A stretch of DNA of 64,000 nt. Source: Palleronia sediminis. GTDB taxonomy: Bacteria > Pseudomonadota > Alphaproteobacteria > Rhodobacterales > Rhodobacteraceae. Shown one piece after another: positions 9,772-18,134 of this stretch. Positions within the stretch are counted from its first letter, which is position 1. Each line of letters opens with the position of its first letter. Both the position numbers and the translations under genes were made by a program. The stretch is taken from contig NZ_SNAA01000014.1 in the NCBI RefSeq assembly GCF_004358695.1, positions 1 to 64,000 on the forward strand, in the 5' to 3' direction. A model generated the notes under the pieces. That model was not told the DNA's origin, searched no databases, and was given only the letters and a program-made list of their open reading frames with translations.

Positions 9772-9802
9772 CCCGCCCGGCAAAACCAGCCTGCCGGGCG
9801 GG
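9772..9802. repeat. perfect 11-bp inverted repeat (hairpin)
   Basis: CCCGCCCGGCA and TGCCGGGCGGG are exact reverse complements separated by 9 bases. There is no T-run on either side, so it is not a classical intrinsic terminator. It may be an RNA hairpin or a protein-binding site. Its role is unknown. Confidence 0.55.
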
Positions 9803-9966
9803 GATCGGACCCCCTCGCGGGGGGCTTGTCGCATGACCGGTCGTCGCTGCCCCCGGTCTAGGGGGGCCCGTGGCCGTCATCGCGCGCGGGGCGAAGGGTT
9901 CGCCCGGATCCGGGGGCGATGATGGCGCAGCGGGGTAAACCGCGCGTCAAGCCGCCGCGCGCAAGG

Positions 9967-9999
9967 AAAAGGGCCGCCCCCCTTGCAGGAGACGGCCCC
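9967..9999 (-). terminator. intrinsic terminator of sodB
   Basis: On the minus strand GGGCCG and CGGCCC pair, with further GC pairing inward around a TGCA-containing loop, then TTTT (the complement of A9967-A9970). It lies 22 bases past the sodB stop codon. Confidence 0.7.
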
Positions 10000-10020
10000 G
10001 GAAACCCGGCTTGGGCGCGA

Positions 10021-10620
10021 TCACATGCGCGCGGCCACGGCCTCCCAGTTCACGAGCTTGTCGAGGAAGTTCGACAGGTAGGCGGGGCGCTTGTTGCGGT
10101 AATCGATGTAGTAGGAATGCTCCCACACGTCGCAGCCCAGAAGCGCCGTCTGGTCGAAGCAGAGCGGGTTCACGCCGTTCTCGGTCGACGTGACCTTGAG
10201 GCCGCCATCGGTATCCTTGACCAGCCACACCCAGCCCGATCCGAACTGGCCCGCGCCCTTGGACGAGAACTGTTCCTTGAAGGCATCGACCGAGCCGAAG
10301 CTGTCGGTCAGGGCCTTTTCCACCTCGGAGGGCATGGAGGACTGATCGGGGGTCATCCATTCCCAGAACTGGCAGTGGTTCCAATATTGCGAGGCGTTGT
10401 TGAACAGCCCCGACTGCGCGACGGCGCCCTTTTCATAGGTGCCGCGCACGATGTCCTCGATGGGCTTGCCGGCCCAGTCGGTGCCCTGCGTCAGCTCGGC
10501 CGTCTTGTCGGCATAGGCCTTGTGGTGCAGGTCGTGGTGATATTCGAGCGTCTCGCGGCTCATGCCCTTGTCGGCAAGCGCGTCGTGGGCATAGGGCAGG
10601 TCGGGCAGTTCGAAAGCCAT
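10021..10620 (-). CDS. sodB: Superoxide dismutase, iron type
   Basis: SodB converts superoxide to oxygen and hydrogen peroxide in the cytoplasm. The 199-residue protein carries the metal-ligand contexts of Fe/Mn SODs: EYHHDLHHKAY (first His), NNASQYWNH (second His) and DVWEHSYY (Asp and third His). The Gln in NNASQ and the YYIDYRN stretch favour the iron type. The ATG at 10620 matches the family N-terminus (MAFELPDLPYA) and follows GAAGGGGACG. It is monocistronic with its own terminator. Confidence 0.95.
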   Translation of the reverse strand: MAFELPDLPYAHDALADKGMSRETLEYHHDLHHKAYADKTAELTQGTDWAGKPIEDIVRGTYEKGAVAQSGLFNNASQYWNHCQFWEWMTPDQSSMPSEVEKALTDSFGSVDAFKEQFSSKGAGQFGSGWVWLVKDTDGGLKVTSTENGVNPLCFDQTALLGCDVWEHSYYIDYRNKRPAYLSNFLDKLVNWEAVAARM

Positions 10621-10716
10621 GTCGGTCGTCCCCTTCAGGTCAGTGTCTGTCACGGGCACGCCCGGAGGCGCCCCGTTCCGCAGAGGAACATAGGGCAAAT
10701 GACGCCGTCGTGAAGG

Positions 10717-11253
10717 TCAGAAAAGCCCGATCTCGCCCCCCTCGCGCGAAACGGTGGCCAGGGTCGCGAAGGCGTAATCGGCGACCGAGCGGAAACAGAT
10801 CGCGTGGGCGGTCGTCTCGCCCGACAGCCAGAGCGCCGCGGGGATCTGGGCCAGCCGCGTGCGGCGAAAGGCGCCGGGCGGCATCGCGGCGGGCGCCATG
10901 TCGACGGGGGCGAGCTTGGCCAGAACCTCGCGCACGCGGGCGCCGCGCAGGGTGAACCGCGCGCGCAGATCGGATACGTCGAGCGCGAGGTGATGCCGCC
11001 CCTCGAGCAGGCGGCCGAGTTCCACGGTCGCGCCATGGGCGTCGGGCGTCAGGATCAGCAGCTCGTCGGGGGCCATCCACGCCACCTGCACGTCGCCCGA
11101 CGAGATCCTGAGCCGGCCGGGCAATTCGCCGCCCACCCCGGCGACGGCCTCGGCCAGACCGTCGGTATCGGGCGCGGCCCTGAGCAGGACCATGCCGCCC
11201 GGTGCGACCTCGGCCAGTTCGACGTAACCATGTGCGCGGCGCAGATCAGACAT
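10717..11253 (-). CDS. soxG: Sarcosine oxidase subunit gamma
   Basis: SoxG is the gamma subunit of heterotetrameric sarcosine oxidase. This complex oxidises sarcosine to glycine and passes the methyl group to tetrahydrofolate. The 178-residue protein has a GcvT/YgfZ-like fold, with ISSGDVQVAWMAPDELLI and DVSDLRARFTLRG. Its length is close to known SoxG (about 180-200). It is the last gene of the soxBDAG operon, and its start overlaps the end of soxA by 8 bases. The methylene-THF genes often linked to sox operons (purU, glyA, folD) are not adjacent here. Confidence 0.9.
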   Translation of the reverse strand: MSDLRRAHGYVELAEVAPGGMVLLRAAPDTDGLAEAVAGVGGELPGRLRISSGDVQVAWMAPDELLILTPDAHGATVELGRLLEGRHHLALDVSDLRARFTLRGARVREVLAKLAPVDMAPAAMPPGAFRRTRLAQIPAALWLSGETTAHAICFRSVADYAFATLATVSREGGEIGLF

Positions 11254-14236
11254 CCTGCTTGGCTCCTTCGGGATCGTAGAAGACCGGGTCGACGATGACG
11301 GCCTCGACCGGCGGGCCGTCGCGACGCGCGACCTCGACCGTCTCGCCCATGCGGTCGGGGCCGTGGCGGATCAGCGCCATCGCGATGCCGTAGCCCAGCG
11401 TGGGCGACATATAGGTCGAGGTCACGCGGCCCTGGGTGTTGCGCTGGCCGTTGGCATTGGTGCCCTCGGCGGGGATATAGACGCCGTCGGGCAGGCGCGA
11501 GCCGTCCCTGGTGCGCAGGCCCACGAGCTTCCAGCGGTCGGGATCGGTCATGTGGATCCGCTCCTGCCCGCGCTTGCCGATATAGTCGTCCTTTTTCTTG
11601 GAGATCGCCCAGCCGAGGTTGAGATCCTGCGGGATCACCGTGCCGTCGGTCTCGTCCCCGATCATGACGAACCCCTTTTCGGCGCGCAGGATGTGCATGG
11701 CCTCGGTGCCGTAGGGGGTGACGCCATGGGGCGCGCCCGCCTCGAGCAGCCTGTCCCACAGCTCGCGCCCGCGGCCCGCGGGCACCGCCACCTCGAAGCT
11801 CAGCTCGCCCGAGAACGAGATGCGGAAGACACGCGCGGGAATGTCGGCCAGCCGCCCCTCGGCATAGGACATGAAGGGCAGCGCCTCTTTCGACAGGTCC
11901 ATCCCGCCCAGACCTTCGAGCAGCGCGCGCGCCTTGGGTCCGGCCACGGCGACCTGCGCCCAGGCCTCGGTCACGTTGGCGGTGAACACCTGCATGTCCC
12001 ACCATTCGGTCTGGAGCCATTCCTCCATATGGGCATGGATGCGGTCCGCGCCCCCGGTCGTGGTGTGGCAGAGATAGGTATCCTCAGCGAGGCGCACCAC
12101 GACGCCGTCATCGCTGAGAAAGCCGTTCTCGTTGCAGATCAGGCCATAGCGGCACCGCCCGACCTTCAGCGCGGACATCTTGTTGGTATAGACGAGATCG
12201 AGGAACCGGCCCGCATCCGGTCCCTTGACGATCAGCTTGCCCAGCGTCGAGGCGTCGAGCAGCCCGACCCGTTCGCGCACCGCGCGCACCTCGCGCGCGG
12301 TGGCCTGTTCGCGGGTCTCGTCGCCGCGCAGGTAGGCATAGGGGCGGCGCCAATGTCCCACCGGCTCGAACGAGGCGCCGTTGGCCTCGTGCCAGGCGTG
12401 GATGGGCGTCTTGCGGATGGGCTGGAACACCTCGCCGCGCGCCTCGCCCGCGATGGACCCGAGCGATATCGGCACGAAGGGCGGGCGGAAGGTGGTGGTG
12501 CCGACCTGCGGGATCGGCTCTCCGCGGGCCTGAGAAAGCACGGCGAGCCCGTTGATGTTGCTGAGTTTTCCCTGATCGGTCGCCATGCCGAGCGTGGTAT
12601 AGCGCTTGGCGTGCTCGACCGAGACGAAACCCTCCTGCGCCGCGAGCCGCACATCCGACACCTTCACGTCGTTCTGGTAGTCGAGGAACATCTTGGCCCG
12701 CAATCCGGGCCCAGCGCGTTCGGGCATCTGCCAGACGGGTTGAAGCGGCTGTTCCTCGATGCGCTCGGCCTCGGGGGCGGTGCGCTCGCCGCCCGCGATG
12801 GCGGCCACGCGGCCCGCATCCTCGAGCGCGGCGACGGTGGACATCTCGCCATTGGCCGCGCCGATGACGGTGACGAACCCCTCTCCGTCAGCGCCGAGAG
12901 GCGGGTGGGACGGGTCGGGGCGGAACATCGCGCCCGCCTCGTCCCAGGCGAGCTTGCCGCCGCAATGCGACCAAAGATGGACGACCGGCGACCAGCCGCC
13001 CGACATGGCCACCGCGTCGCAGCGCATCAGTCGCCCGTCCGAGCCGTCGCCCGCGGCATCGCAGATCACGACGCCCTCGACGCGGGTGCTGCCCTCGACC
13101 CGCGCGATGGCGCGGCCCTCGAGCAGCTCGATCCCGGCCGCGCGCGCGCGGCGGGGCAGTTCGCCGGTGAGCTTGCGGCGCACATCGACGATGGCGGGCA
13201 CCTCGACGCCGGCCTCGTGCAGCGCCAGCGCCGTGCGATAGGCGTCGTCGTTATTGGTGACGACCACGACACGGCGGCCGGGGCTCACGGCGTAGTCGTG
13301 GACGAAATCGCGCACCGCCCCGGCCAGCATCACGCCGGGCAGGTCGTTGCTGGCGAATGCGATCGGCCGCTCGATGGCGCCGGTGGCGGTGACGATATGG
13401 CCCGCGCGCACCCGCCAGAGCCGGTGGCGCGGCCCTGCCGCGCCGGGCCGGGCGTCGCCGCAACGCTCGTAGGCCAGCAGAAAGCCGTGATCGTAGACCC
13501 CCGCCCCCATCGTGTTCGCGCGCAGCGTCACGTTGTCCATGCCGCCAAGCTCGGACAGGGCCGCGTCGATCCAGTCCTGCGCCGGGGCGCCCTCGATCCG
13601 GGCGCCGTCGACCACGGCCCGCCCGCCCCAGAGCGTATCCTGCTCGACGAGCAGCACGCGCTGCCCCGCGCGCCCGGCGATGAGCGCGGCCTCGAGCCCC
13701 GCGACGCCGCCGCCGACGACGGCGATATCGACATGCAGGCTGACATGCTCGTAGCGGTCGGCATCGGGGCCCTCGGGCGGACGGCCGAGCCCGGCCGAGG
13801 CGCGGATCACCGGCTCGTAGACGTGCTTCCAGAAGCTGCGCGGCCAGAGGAACGTCTTGTAGTAGAACCCCGCGGGCAGGAACCGCGAGAGCCGCGCGTT
13901 GATCGCGCCGATATCGGTCTCGAGGCTGGGCCAGCGGTTCTGGCTCACGGCCTCGAGCCCCTCGTAGAGCGGCTGGACGGTGGCGCGCTGGTTCGGCTCG
14001 AACCGGCCGCCCTGCCCTACGCCGACCAGTGCGTTCGGTTCTTCGTGACCGGCGGCGACGGGGCCGCGCGGGCGGTGATACTTGAAGGACCGGCCCATCA
14101 GCATCCGCCCCGACGCCATCAGCGCCGAGGCCAGCGTGTCGCCCGCAAGCCCCTCGTGCGGCTTGCCGTCGAAGCGGAAGCCCAGCCGGCGGTCGCGGTC
14201 GATGCGGCGGCCGCCGCGCGGCAGACGGTGGGCCAT
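11246..14236 (-). CDS. soxA: Sarcosine oxidase subunit alpha
   Basis: SoxA is the large subunit (996 residues) of heterotetrameric sarcosine oxidase. It binds NAD and, through its C-terminal half, tetrahydrofolate. An N-terminal 2Fe-2S-like domain contains GLAGDTLASALMASG. A Rossmann fold begins near residue 168 (DIAVVGGGVAGLEAAL). The last 400 or so residues form a GcvT aminomethyltransferase-like domain, including GLICNENGFLSDDG, the glycine-cleavage T-protein type. The ATG at 14236 gives the family's standard N-terminus (MAHRLPRGG) and lies 2 bases after the soxD stop. Confidence 0.97.
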   Translation of the reverse strand: MAHRLPRGGRRIDRDRRLGFRFDGKPHEGLAGDTLASALMASGRMLMGRSFKYHRPRGPVAAGHEEPNALVGVGQGGRFEPNQRATVQPLYEGLEAVSQNRWPSLETDIGAINARLSRFLPAGFYYKTFLWPRSFWKHVYEPVIRASAGLGRPPEGPDADRYEHVSLHVDIAVVGGGVAGLEAALIAGRAGQRVLLVEQDTLWGGRAVVDGARIEGAPAQDWIDAALSELGGMDNVTLRANTMGAGVYDHGFLLAYERCGDARPGAAGPRHRLWRVRAGHIVTATGAIERPIAFASNDLPGVMLAGAVRDFVHDYAVSPGRRVVVVTNNDDAYRTALALHEAGVEVPAIVDVRRKLTGELPRRARAAGIELLEGRAIARVEGSTRVEGVVICDAAGDGSDGRLMRCDAVAMSGGWSPVVHLWSHCGGKLAWDEAGAMFRPDPSHPPLGADGEGFVTVIGAANGEMSTVAALEDAGRVAAIAGGERTAPEAERIEEQPLQPVWQMPERAGPGLRAKMFLDYQNDVKVSDVRLAAQEGFVSVEHAKRYTTLGMATDQGKLSNINGLAVLSQARGEPIPQVGTTTFRPPFVPISLGSIAGEARGEVFQPIRKTPIHAWHEANGASFEPVGHWRRPYAYLRGDETREQATAREVRAVRERVGLLDASTLGKLIVKGPDAGRFLDLVYTNKMSALKVGRCRYGLICNENGFLSDDGVVVRLAEDTYLCHTTTGGADRIHAHMEEWLQTEWWDMQVFTANVTEAWAQVAVAGPKARALLEGLGGMDLSKEALPFMSYAEGRLADIPARVFRISFSGELSFEVAVPAGRGRELWDRLLEAGAPHGVTPYGTEAMHILRAEKGFVMIGDETDGTVIPQDLNLGWAISKKKDDYIGKRGQERIHMTDPDRWKLVGLRTRDGSRLPDGVYIPAEGTNANGQRNTQGRVTSTYMSPTLGYGIAMALIRHGPDRMGETVEVARRDGPPVEAVIVDPVFYDPEGAKQDV

Positions 14237-14238
14237 GC

Positions 14239-14610
14239 TCAGCGCTCCTCGTCGTGGTGGTCGTGGGTATGGCGATGCCCCGCGCCGAGATCGCGCCAGC
14301 GCCAGCCCGGCCGCGCCGCGTCGATCTTTTCCAGCAGGTCGTCGGGCGGCGACAGCGTCTGCGCGGGATAGGTGCCGAAGACCTGCATCGTCACCGTACA
14401 GCGCGCCGCGTGGAACCACTTGCCGCAGCCCATGGCATGGCGCCACCGCTCGAAATGAACGCCCTTAGGGTTCTCGCGCCCGAACATGTAGGCCTCGAAA
14501 GCGGCATCGTCGCTGCCGGTGGCGGCACGCGCGATATGCGCCTCGCCGCCGGGGGCGAGTTCCGTCTCGTCGGCGGTCACGCCGCAATTGGGGCATCTGA
14601 GCATCAGCAT
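14239..14610 (-). CDS. soxD: Sarcosine oxidase subunit delta
   Basis: SoxD is the small zinc-binding subunit of heterotetrameric sarcosine oxidase. The 123-residue protein starts MLMLRCPNCG, giving Cys6 and Cys9. The other likely zinc ligands are His58 and Cys62 in WRHAMGCGKWFH. The C-terminal tail is His-rich (HRHTHDHHDEER). Two in-frame ATGs lie at 14610 and 14604. I use the first because AAGGG lies at a reasonable distance. It sits between soxB and soxA with tight spacing. Confidence 0.95.
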   Translation of the reverse strand: MLMLRCPNCGVTADETELAPGGEAHIARAATGSDDAAFEAYMFGRENPKGVHFERWRHAMGCGKWFHAARCTVTMQVFGTYPAQTLSPPDDLLEKIDAARPGWRWRDLGAGHRHTHDHHDEER

Positions 14611-14671
14611 GGAACGGACCCTTGAACGTGGCGGGGGCGGGCGAGGACGGGGCGCGGCGGCCGCGCGGGGA

Positions 14672-15919
14672 TCAATGCGCCACCCCGGCGGCGACGCTTT
14701 CGTCGATGAAACGGCCCTCGCGGAACCGCTCGAGCCCGAAGGGCGCGGCGAGGGGGGACTCTCCGCGCGCCATCAGCTCGGCGAAGGCCCAGCCCGAGCC
14801 GGGCGTCGCCTTGAACCCGCCGGTGCCCCAGCCGCAATTGATGAAACAGTTCTCGACCGGGGTTTTCGACAGGATGGGCGAGCGGTCGCCGGTCATGTCG
14901 ACGATCCCGCCCCATTGGCGCAGCATCCTCAGCCGCGAGATCATCGGGAATGTCTCGACCAGGGCGCGCACGGTTTCCTCGATATGCAGGAAACTGCCGC
15001 GCTGGTTGTAGCCGTTATAGCCGTCGGTGCCGCCGCCGATCACCATCTCGCCCTTGTCGGACTGGCTCATGTAGCCGTGGACGGTATTGGCCATCACGAC
15101 GATATCCATGCAGGGCTTGATCGGCTCGGACACAAGCGCCTGCAACGGCACGCTTTCGATGGGCAGGCGGAACCCCGCCATCTCGGCCAGGCGGCCCGAA
15201 TGGCCCGCGACCACGATGCCGAGCTTGCCGCACCCGATCTCGCCGCGGGTGGTCGAGACGGCGGTGACGCGGCCGCCCTCGCGGGTGACGCCCGTGACCT
15301 CGCATTGCTCGATGATGTCCATGCCCATGTCCGAACAGGCCCGCGCGAAACCCCATGCGACGGCGTCGTGGCGCGCCGTACCCGCGCGCGGTTGCCACAG
15401 CCCGCCCAGCACGGGATAGCGCGGCCCGTCGATATTCATGATCGGGCAGAGTTCCTTGACCCGCCGGGGGCCGACGAATTCGGTCTCGACGCCTTGCAGG
15501 GCGTTGGCCTCGGCGGTGCGGCGGTACCCGCGCACCTCGTGCTCGGTCTGGGCCAGCATCAGCACGCCGCGGGGCGAATACATGACGTTGTAGTTCAGGT
15601 CCTGGCTGAGCGTCTCGTAGAGGCTGCGCGATTTCTCGTAGAGCGCGGCCGACGGATCCTGAAGGTAGTTCGAGCGGATGATCGTCGTGTTGCGGCCCGT
15701 GTTGCCGCCGCCGAGCCAGCCCTTTTCGATCACCGCGACATTGGTGATGCCGTGGTTGCGCCCCAGCCAGAAGGCCGTCGCCAGGCCGTGCCCGCCCGCG
15801 CCCACGATCACCACGTCATAGCGCGATTTCGGCGCGGGGCTTTTCCATGTGCGGGTCCAGCCCGAATGGTGGCGCAGGGCCTCGCGGGCGATGGCAAAGG
15901 CGGAATAGCGACGTTTCAC
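14672..15919 (-). CDS. soxB: Sarcosine oxidase subunit beta
   Basis: SoxB is the catalytic flavin subunit of sarcosine oxidase. It binds FAD and the covalent FMN and oxidises the N-methyl group of sarcosine. The 415-residue protein has the dinucleotide-binding fold YDVVIVGAGGHGLATAFWL near residue 34 and the DAO-family C-terminal motif NCGWGTGGFKATPGSG. I placed the start at the GTG at 15919 (product MKRRYSAF), preceded by AAAGGATCG, because this gives the family's usual length. Upstream in-frame ATG codons would add an atypical extension. It is the first gene of soxBDAG, divergent from ccmI. Confidence 0.95.
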   Translation of the reverse strand: MKRRYSAFAIAREALRHHSGWTRTWKSPAPKSRYDVVIVGAGGHGLATAFWLGRNHGITNVAVIEKGWLGGGNTGRNTTIIRSNYLQDPSAALYEKSRSLYETLSQDLNYNVMYSPRGVLMLAQTEHEVRGYRRTAEANALQGVETEFVGPRRVKELCPIMNIDGPRYPVLGGLWQPRAGTARHDAVAWGFARACSDMGMDIIEQCEVTGVTREGGRVTAVSTTRGEIGCGKLGIVVAGHSGRLAEMAGFRLPIESVPLQALVSEPIKPCMDIVVMANTVHGYMSQSDKGEMVIGGGTDGYNGYNQRGSFLHIEETVRALVETFPMISRLRMLRQWGGIVDMTGDRSPILSKTPVENCFINCGWGTGGFKATPGSGWAFAELMARGESPLAAPFGLERFREGRFIDESVAAGVAH

Positions 15920-16172
15920 GGGCGATCCTTTCGGACGGGGGCGCAGGGCGGGCGGCCCCTGTATGGAAGCGCCGACCGGTTTGCGCAACGCGTTTAGCGT
16001 CGCAACGGCGCCCGCCCGCGACATCGCGGGCGCGACAGATCATCGCCCTCGGGGCCGCGGTGCGGCGACTGGGCGCGCCGGGGGGTGCGGACGGGGGGCG
16101 GCCCGCCCTTTCGTCCCGGCGCGGCAAAGGCTAGACGGTGGCCCAGACCGCCCGACCCGGAGCCTTGCGCGC

Positions 16173-17393
16173 ATGATCTTCTGGCTTGCCGCCTTTGCCC
16201 TCGCCGCGCTTTGCGCGGTGCCGATCCTGGCCGCGCTGCTGCGCCGCCGCGAAGAGGCGCGCGACGCGCCCGATATCGCCGTCTATCGCGACCAGCTCGA
16301 CGAGGTCGAACGCGACCGCGCCCGCGGGCTGCTGACCGACGCGGAGGCCGCGCGCGCCCGCACCGAGGTCGAGCGCCGGCTGATCGAGGCCGACCGCGCC
16401 GGGCCCGACCGCGTGGCGCCCGCGCCGGGCTGGGCGCGGCTGGGCGCCGCCGGGTTCGTCGCCGTGGCGGCCATCGCGGGGGGCGGCGCGCTGTATCTGT
16501 GGCAGGGCGCGCCGGGCTATGGCGACCTGCCTTTGTCGCTGCGCCTCGAACAGGCCGAACAGGCGCGCGCCGCGCGCCCGACCCAGGCCGAGGCCGAGGC
16601 CCGCGCGACCCCGATGGACCCGCCCGAGCTGTCCGAGGATTACGCCGCGCTGATGGAGCGGCTGCGCCGCGCGGTGGCCGACCGCCCCGGCGATACCGAG
16701 GGGCTGCGCCTGCTTGCCCGCAATGAGCTCAACATCGGCAACTACGCCGCCGCGGCACGCGCGCAGGAGCAGTTGATCGCGCTGCTGGGCGACGCGGCCA
16801 CGGCCGAGGATCACGCGCGGCTGGGCGAGGCGCTGGCGCTGGCGGCGGGCGGCGTGGTCACGCCCGAGGGCGAGGCCGCGCTCGACGCCGCGCTGGCGCG
16901 CGATCCCGCGTCGTCGCGCGCGCTCTACCTCAAGGGGCTGGGGCTTGCGCAGACCGGGCGTCCCGACCTGACCTTCCGGCTGTGGCGCGACATCGCCGAG
17001 GGCCGCGCGACCCCCGATCCGCAGATCGAGGCGCTGGTGCGCCAGCGCATCGGCGATATCGCCGCGCAGGCCGGCATCCGCTACGAGCCGCCGGCGGCCG
17101 GGGCCGCGCCCGGACCCGGACCGGATGCGGCGGCGATGGAGGCCGCGGCCGACATGACCCCCGAAGAGCGCCAGGAAATGATCGAGGGCATGGTGTCGGG
17201 CCTGATGGAGCGGCTGGGCAGCGAGGGCGGACCGGCCACCGACTGGGCGCGGCTGATCGGGGCGCTGGTCGTTCTGGGCCGCCAGGACCGCGCGCGGGCC
17301 ATCTATGACGAGGCCGTGCAGGTCTTTGCCGACGATCCCGCCTCGCTGGACACGGTCGAGCAGGCGGGCGCACAGGCGGGTATCGCGCCGTGA
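16173..17393 (+). CDS. ccmI: Cytochrome c biogenesis protein CcmI (TPR, membrane)
   Basis: CcmI presents apocytochrome c to the haem-ligation complex on the periplasmic side of the membrane. The 406-residue protein begins with a membrane helix (MIFWLAAFALAALCAVPILA), then a charged coiled-coil-like loop with YRDQLDEVERDRARGLL, typical of CcmI. A second helix lies near residues 88-107, followed by TPR-like repeats in the C-terminal half (for example GLRLLARNELNIGNYAAAA). Its stop overlaps the ruvX start by 4 bases. The other ccm genes are not in the window. Confidence 0.9.
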   Translation: MIFWLAAFALAALCAVPILAALLRRREEARDAPDIAVYRDQLDEVERDRARGLLTDAEAARARTEVERRLIEADRAGPDRVAPAPGWARLGAAGFVAVAAIAGGGALYLWQGAPGYGDLPLSLRLEQAEQARAARPTQAEAEARATPMDPPELSEDYAALMERLRRAVADRPGDTEGLRLLARNELNIGNYAAAARAQEQLIALLGDAATAEDHARLGEALALAAGGVVTPEGEAALDAALARDPASSRALYLKGLGLAQTGRPDLTFRLWRDIAEGRATPDPQIEALVRQRIGDIAAQAGIRYEPPAAGAAPGPGPDAAAMEAAADMTPEERQEMIEGMVSGLMERLGSEGGPATDWARLIGALVVLGRQDRARAIYDEAVQVFADDPASLDTVEQAGAQAGIAP

Positions 17394-17893
17394 GCGGCCC
17401 CGCCGCCGGCACGCTGATCCACGAGACGCTGGAGGGGCTCGGGGCCGCCCTGCCCGCGCGTTCCGCGCTGATGGGGCTCGATCTGGGGACGCGGACCATC
17501 GGCGTCGCGGTGTCGGACAGGATGCGCTCGGTCGCGACGCCGCTCAGGACGGTGAAGCGGCGGAAATTCACGCTCGACGCGGCCGAACTGCTCGAGATCG
17601 CGCGCCACCGCGAAATCGGCGGCGTGGTGCTGGGCCTGCCGCGCAACATGGACGGCACCGAAGGCCCCCGCGCCCAGTCCACACGGGCCTTCGCGCGCAA
17701 TCTCGCGGGGCTCATGGGCCTGCCCATCGGGTTCTGGGACGAGCGCCTGTCGACCGTTGCGGCCGAACGCGCGCTGCTGGAGGCCGACACCTCGCGCGCG
17801 CGCCGGGCCGAGGTGATCGACCACGTCGCCGCCTCGTACATCCTGCAGGGCGCGCTGGACAGGCTCGCCCATCTTGACGGAGAGAGCCGATGA
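17390..17893 (+). CDS. ruvX: Putative Holliday junction resolvase / pre-16S rRNA nuclease RuvX (YqgF)
   Basis: This 167-residue RNase H-like nuclease of the YqgF family is involved in 16S rRNA 5'-end maturation and was also proposed as a Holliday junction resolvase. Seen motifs are MGLDLGTRTIGVAVSDR (first catalytic Asp), VLGLPRNMDGTEGPRAQ, the DERLST motif, and the C-terminal IDHVAASYILQ with the last Asp. The GTG start at 17390 overlaps the ccmI stop (GTGA). The stop overlaps the next gene by 4 bases, so all three are translationally coupled. Confidence 0.92.
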   Translation: MSGPAAGTLIHETLEGLGAALPARSALMGLDLGTRTIGVAVSDRMRSVATPLRTVKRRKFTLDAAELLEIARHREIGGVVLGLPRNMDGTEGPRAQSTRAFARNLAGLMGLPIGFWDERLSTVAAERALLEADTSRARRAEVIDHVAASYILQGALDRLAHLDGESR

Positions 17894-18126
17894 CCGACGA
17901 GATCTGGCGCCGCGACGAGATCGAGAGCCCCTGCATCAAGATCTGCGTCATCCACCCGGCGGCGCGGCTTTGCACCGGGTGCCTGCGCAGCATCGACGAG
18001 ATCGCCGCATGGTCGCGCCTGTCGCCCGAGGAACGCGCCGCCATCACCGCCGAGCTGCCCGCGCGCGCGCCGCTGATCGCGCAACGCCGCGGCGGACGCG
18101 CGGCCCGGCTCAAGCGGGGCGGATAG
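17890..18126 (+). CDS. DUF1289 domain protein
   Basis: This 78-residue protein belongs to the DUF1289 family. It carries SPCIKICVIH followed by LCTGCLRSIDEIAAWSRLS. The four cysteines suggest a small metal-binding (zinc or Fe-S) knuckle. No function is established. It overlaps ruvX by 4 bases and ends the ccmI-ruvX unit. The C-terminus is basic (RGGRAARLKRGG). Confidence 0.88.
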   Translation: MTDEIWRRDEIESPCIKICVIHPAARLCTGCLRSIDEIAAWSRLSPEERAAITAELPARAPLIAQRRGGRAARLKRGG

Positions 18127-18134
18127 CGCCGCGG

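Larger units (their letters stand above)
9665..10020. other. intergenic region with two inverted repeats
   Basis: This 356-base gap lies between sodB and the hypothetical gene, both on the minus strand. It holds the sodB terminator (9967-9999), a perfect 11-bp hairpin (9772-9802) and a smaller CCCCC/GGGGG hairpin near 9809-9823. No convincing coding sequence is present. It must contain the promoter of the leftward hypothetical gene. Confidence 0.45.

Noticed and set aside
11363-14371. 1002-codon open frame on the plus strand opposite soxA
   Set aside because: It is a codon-bias shadow of soxA with low-complexity Ala/Arg/Gly/His composition and no recognisable motif.
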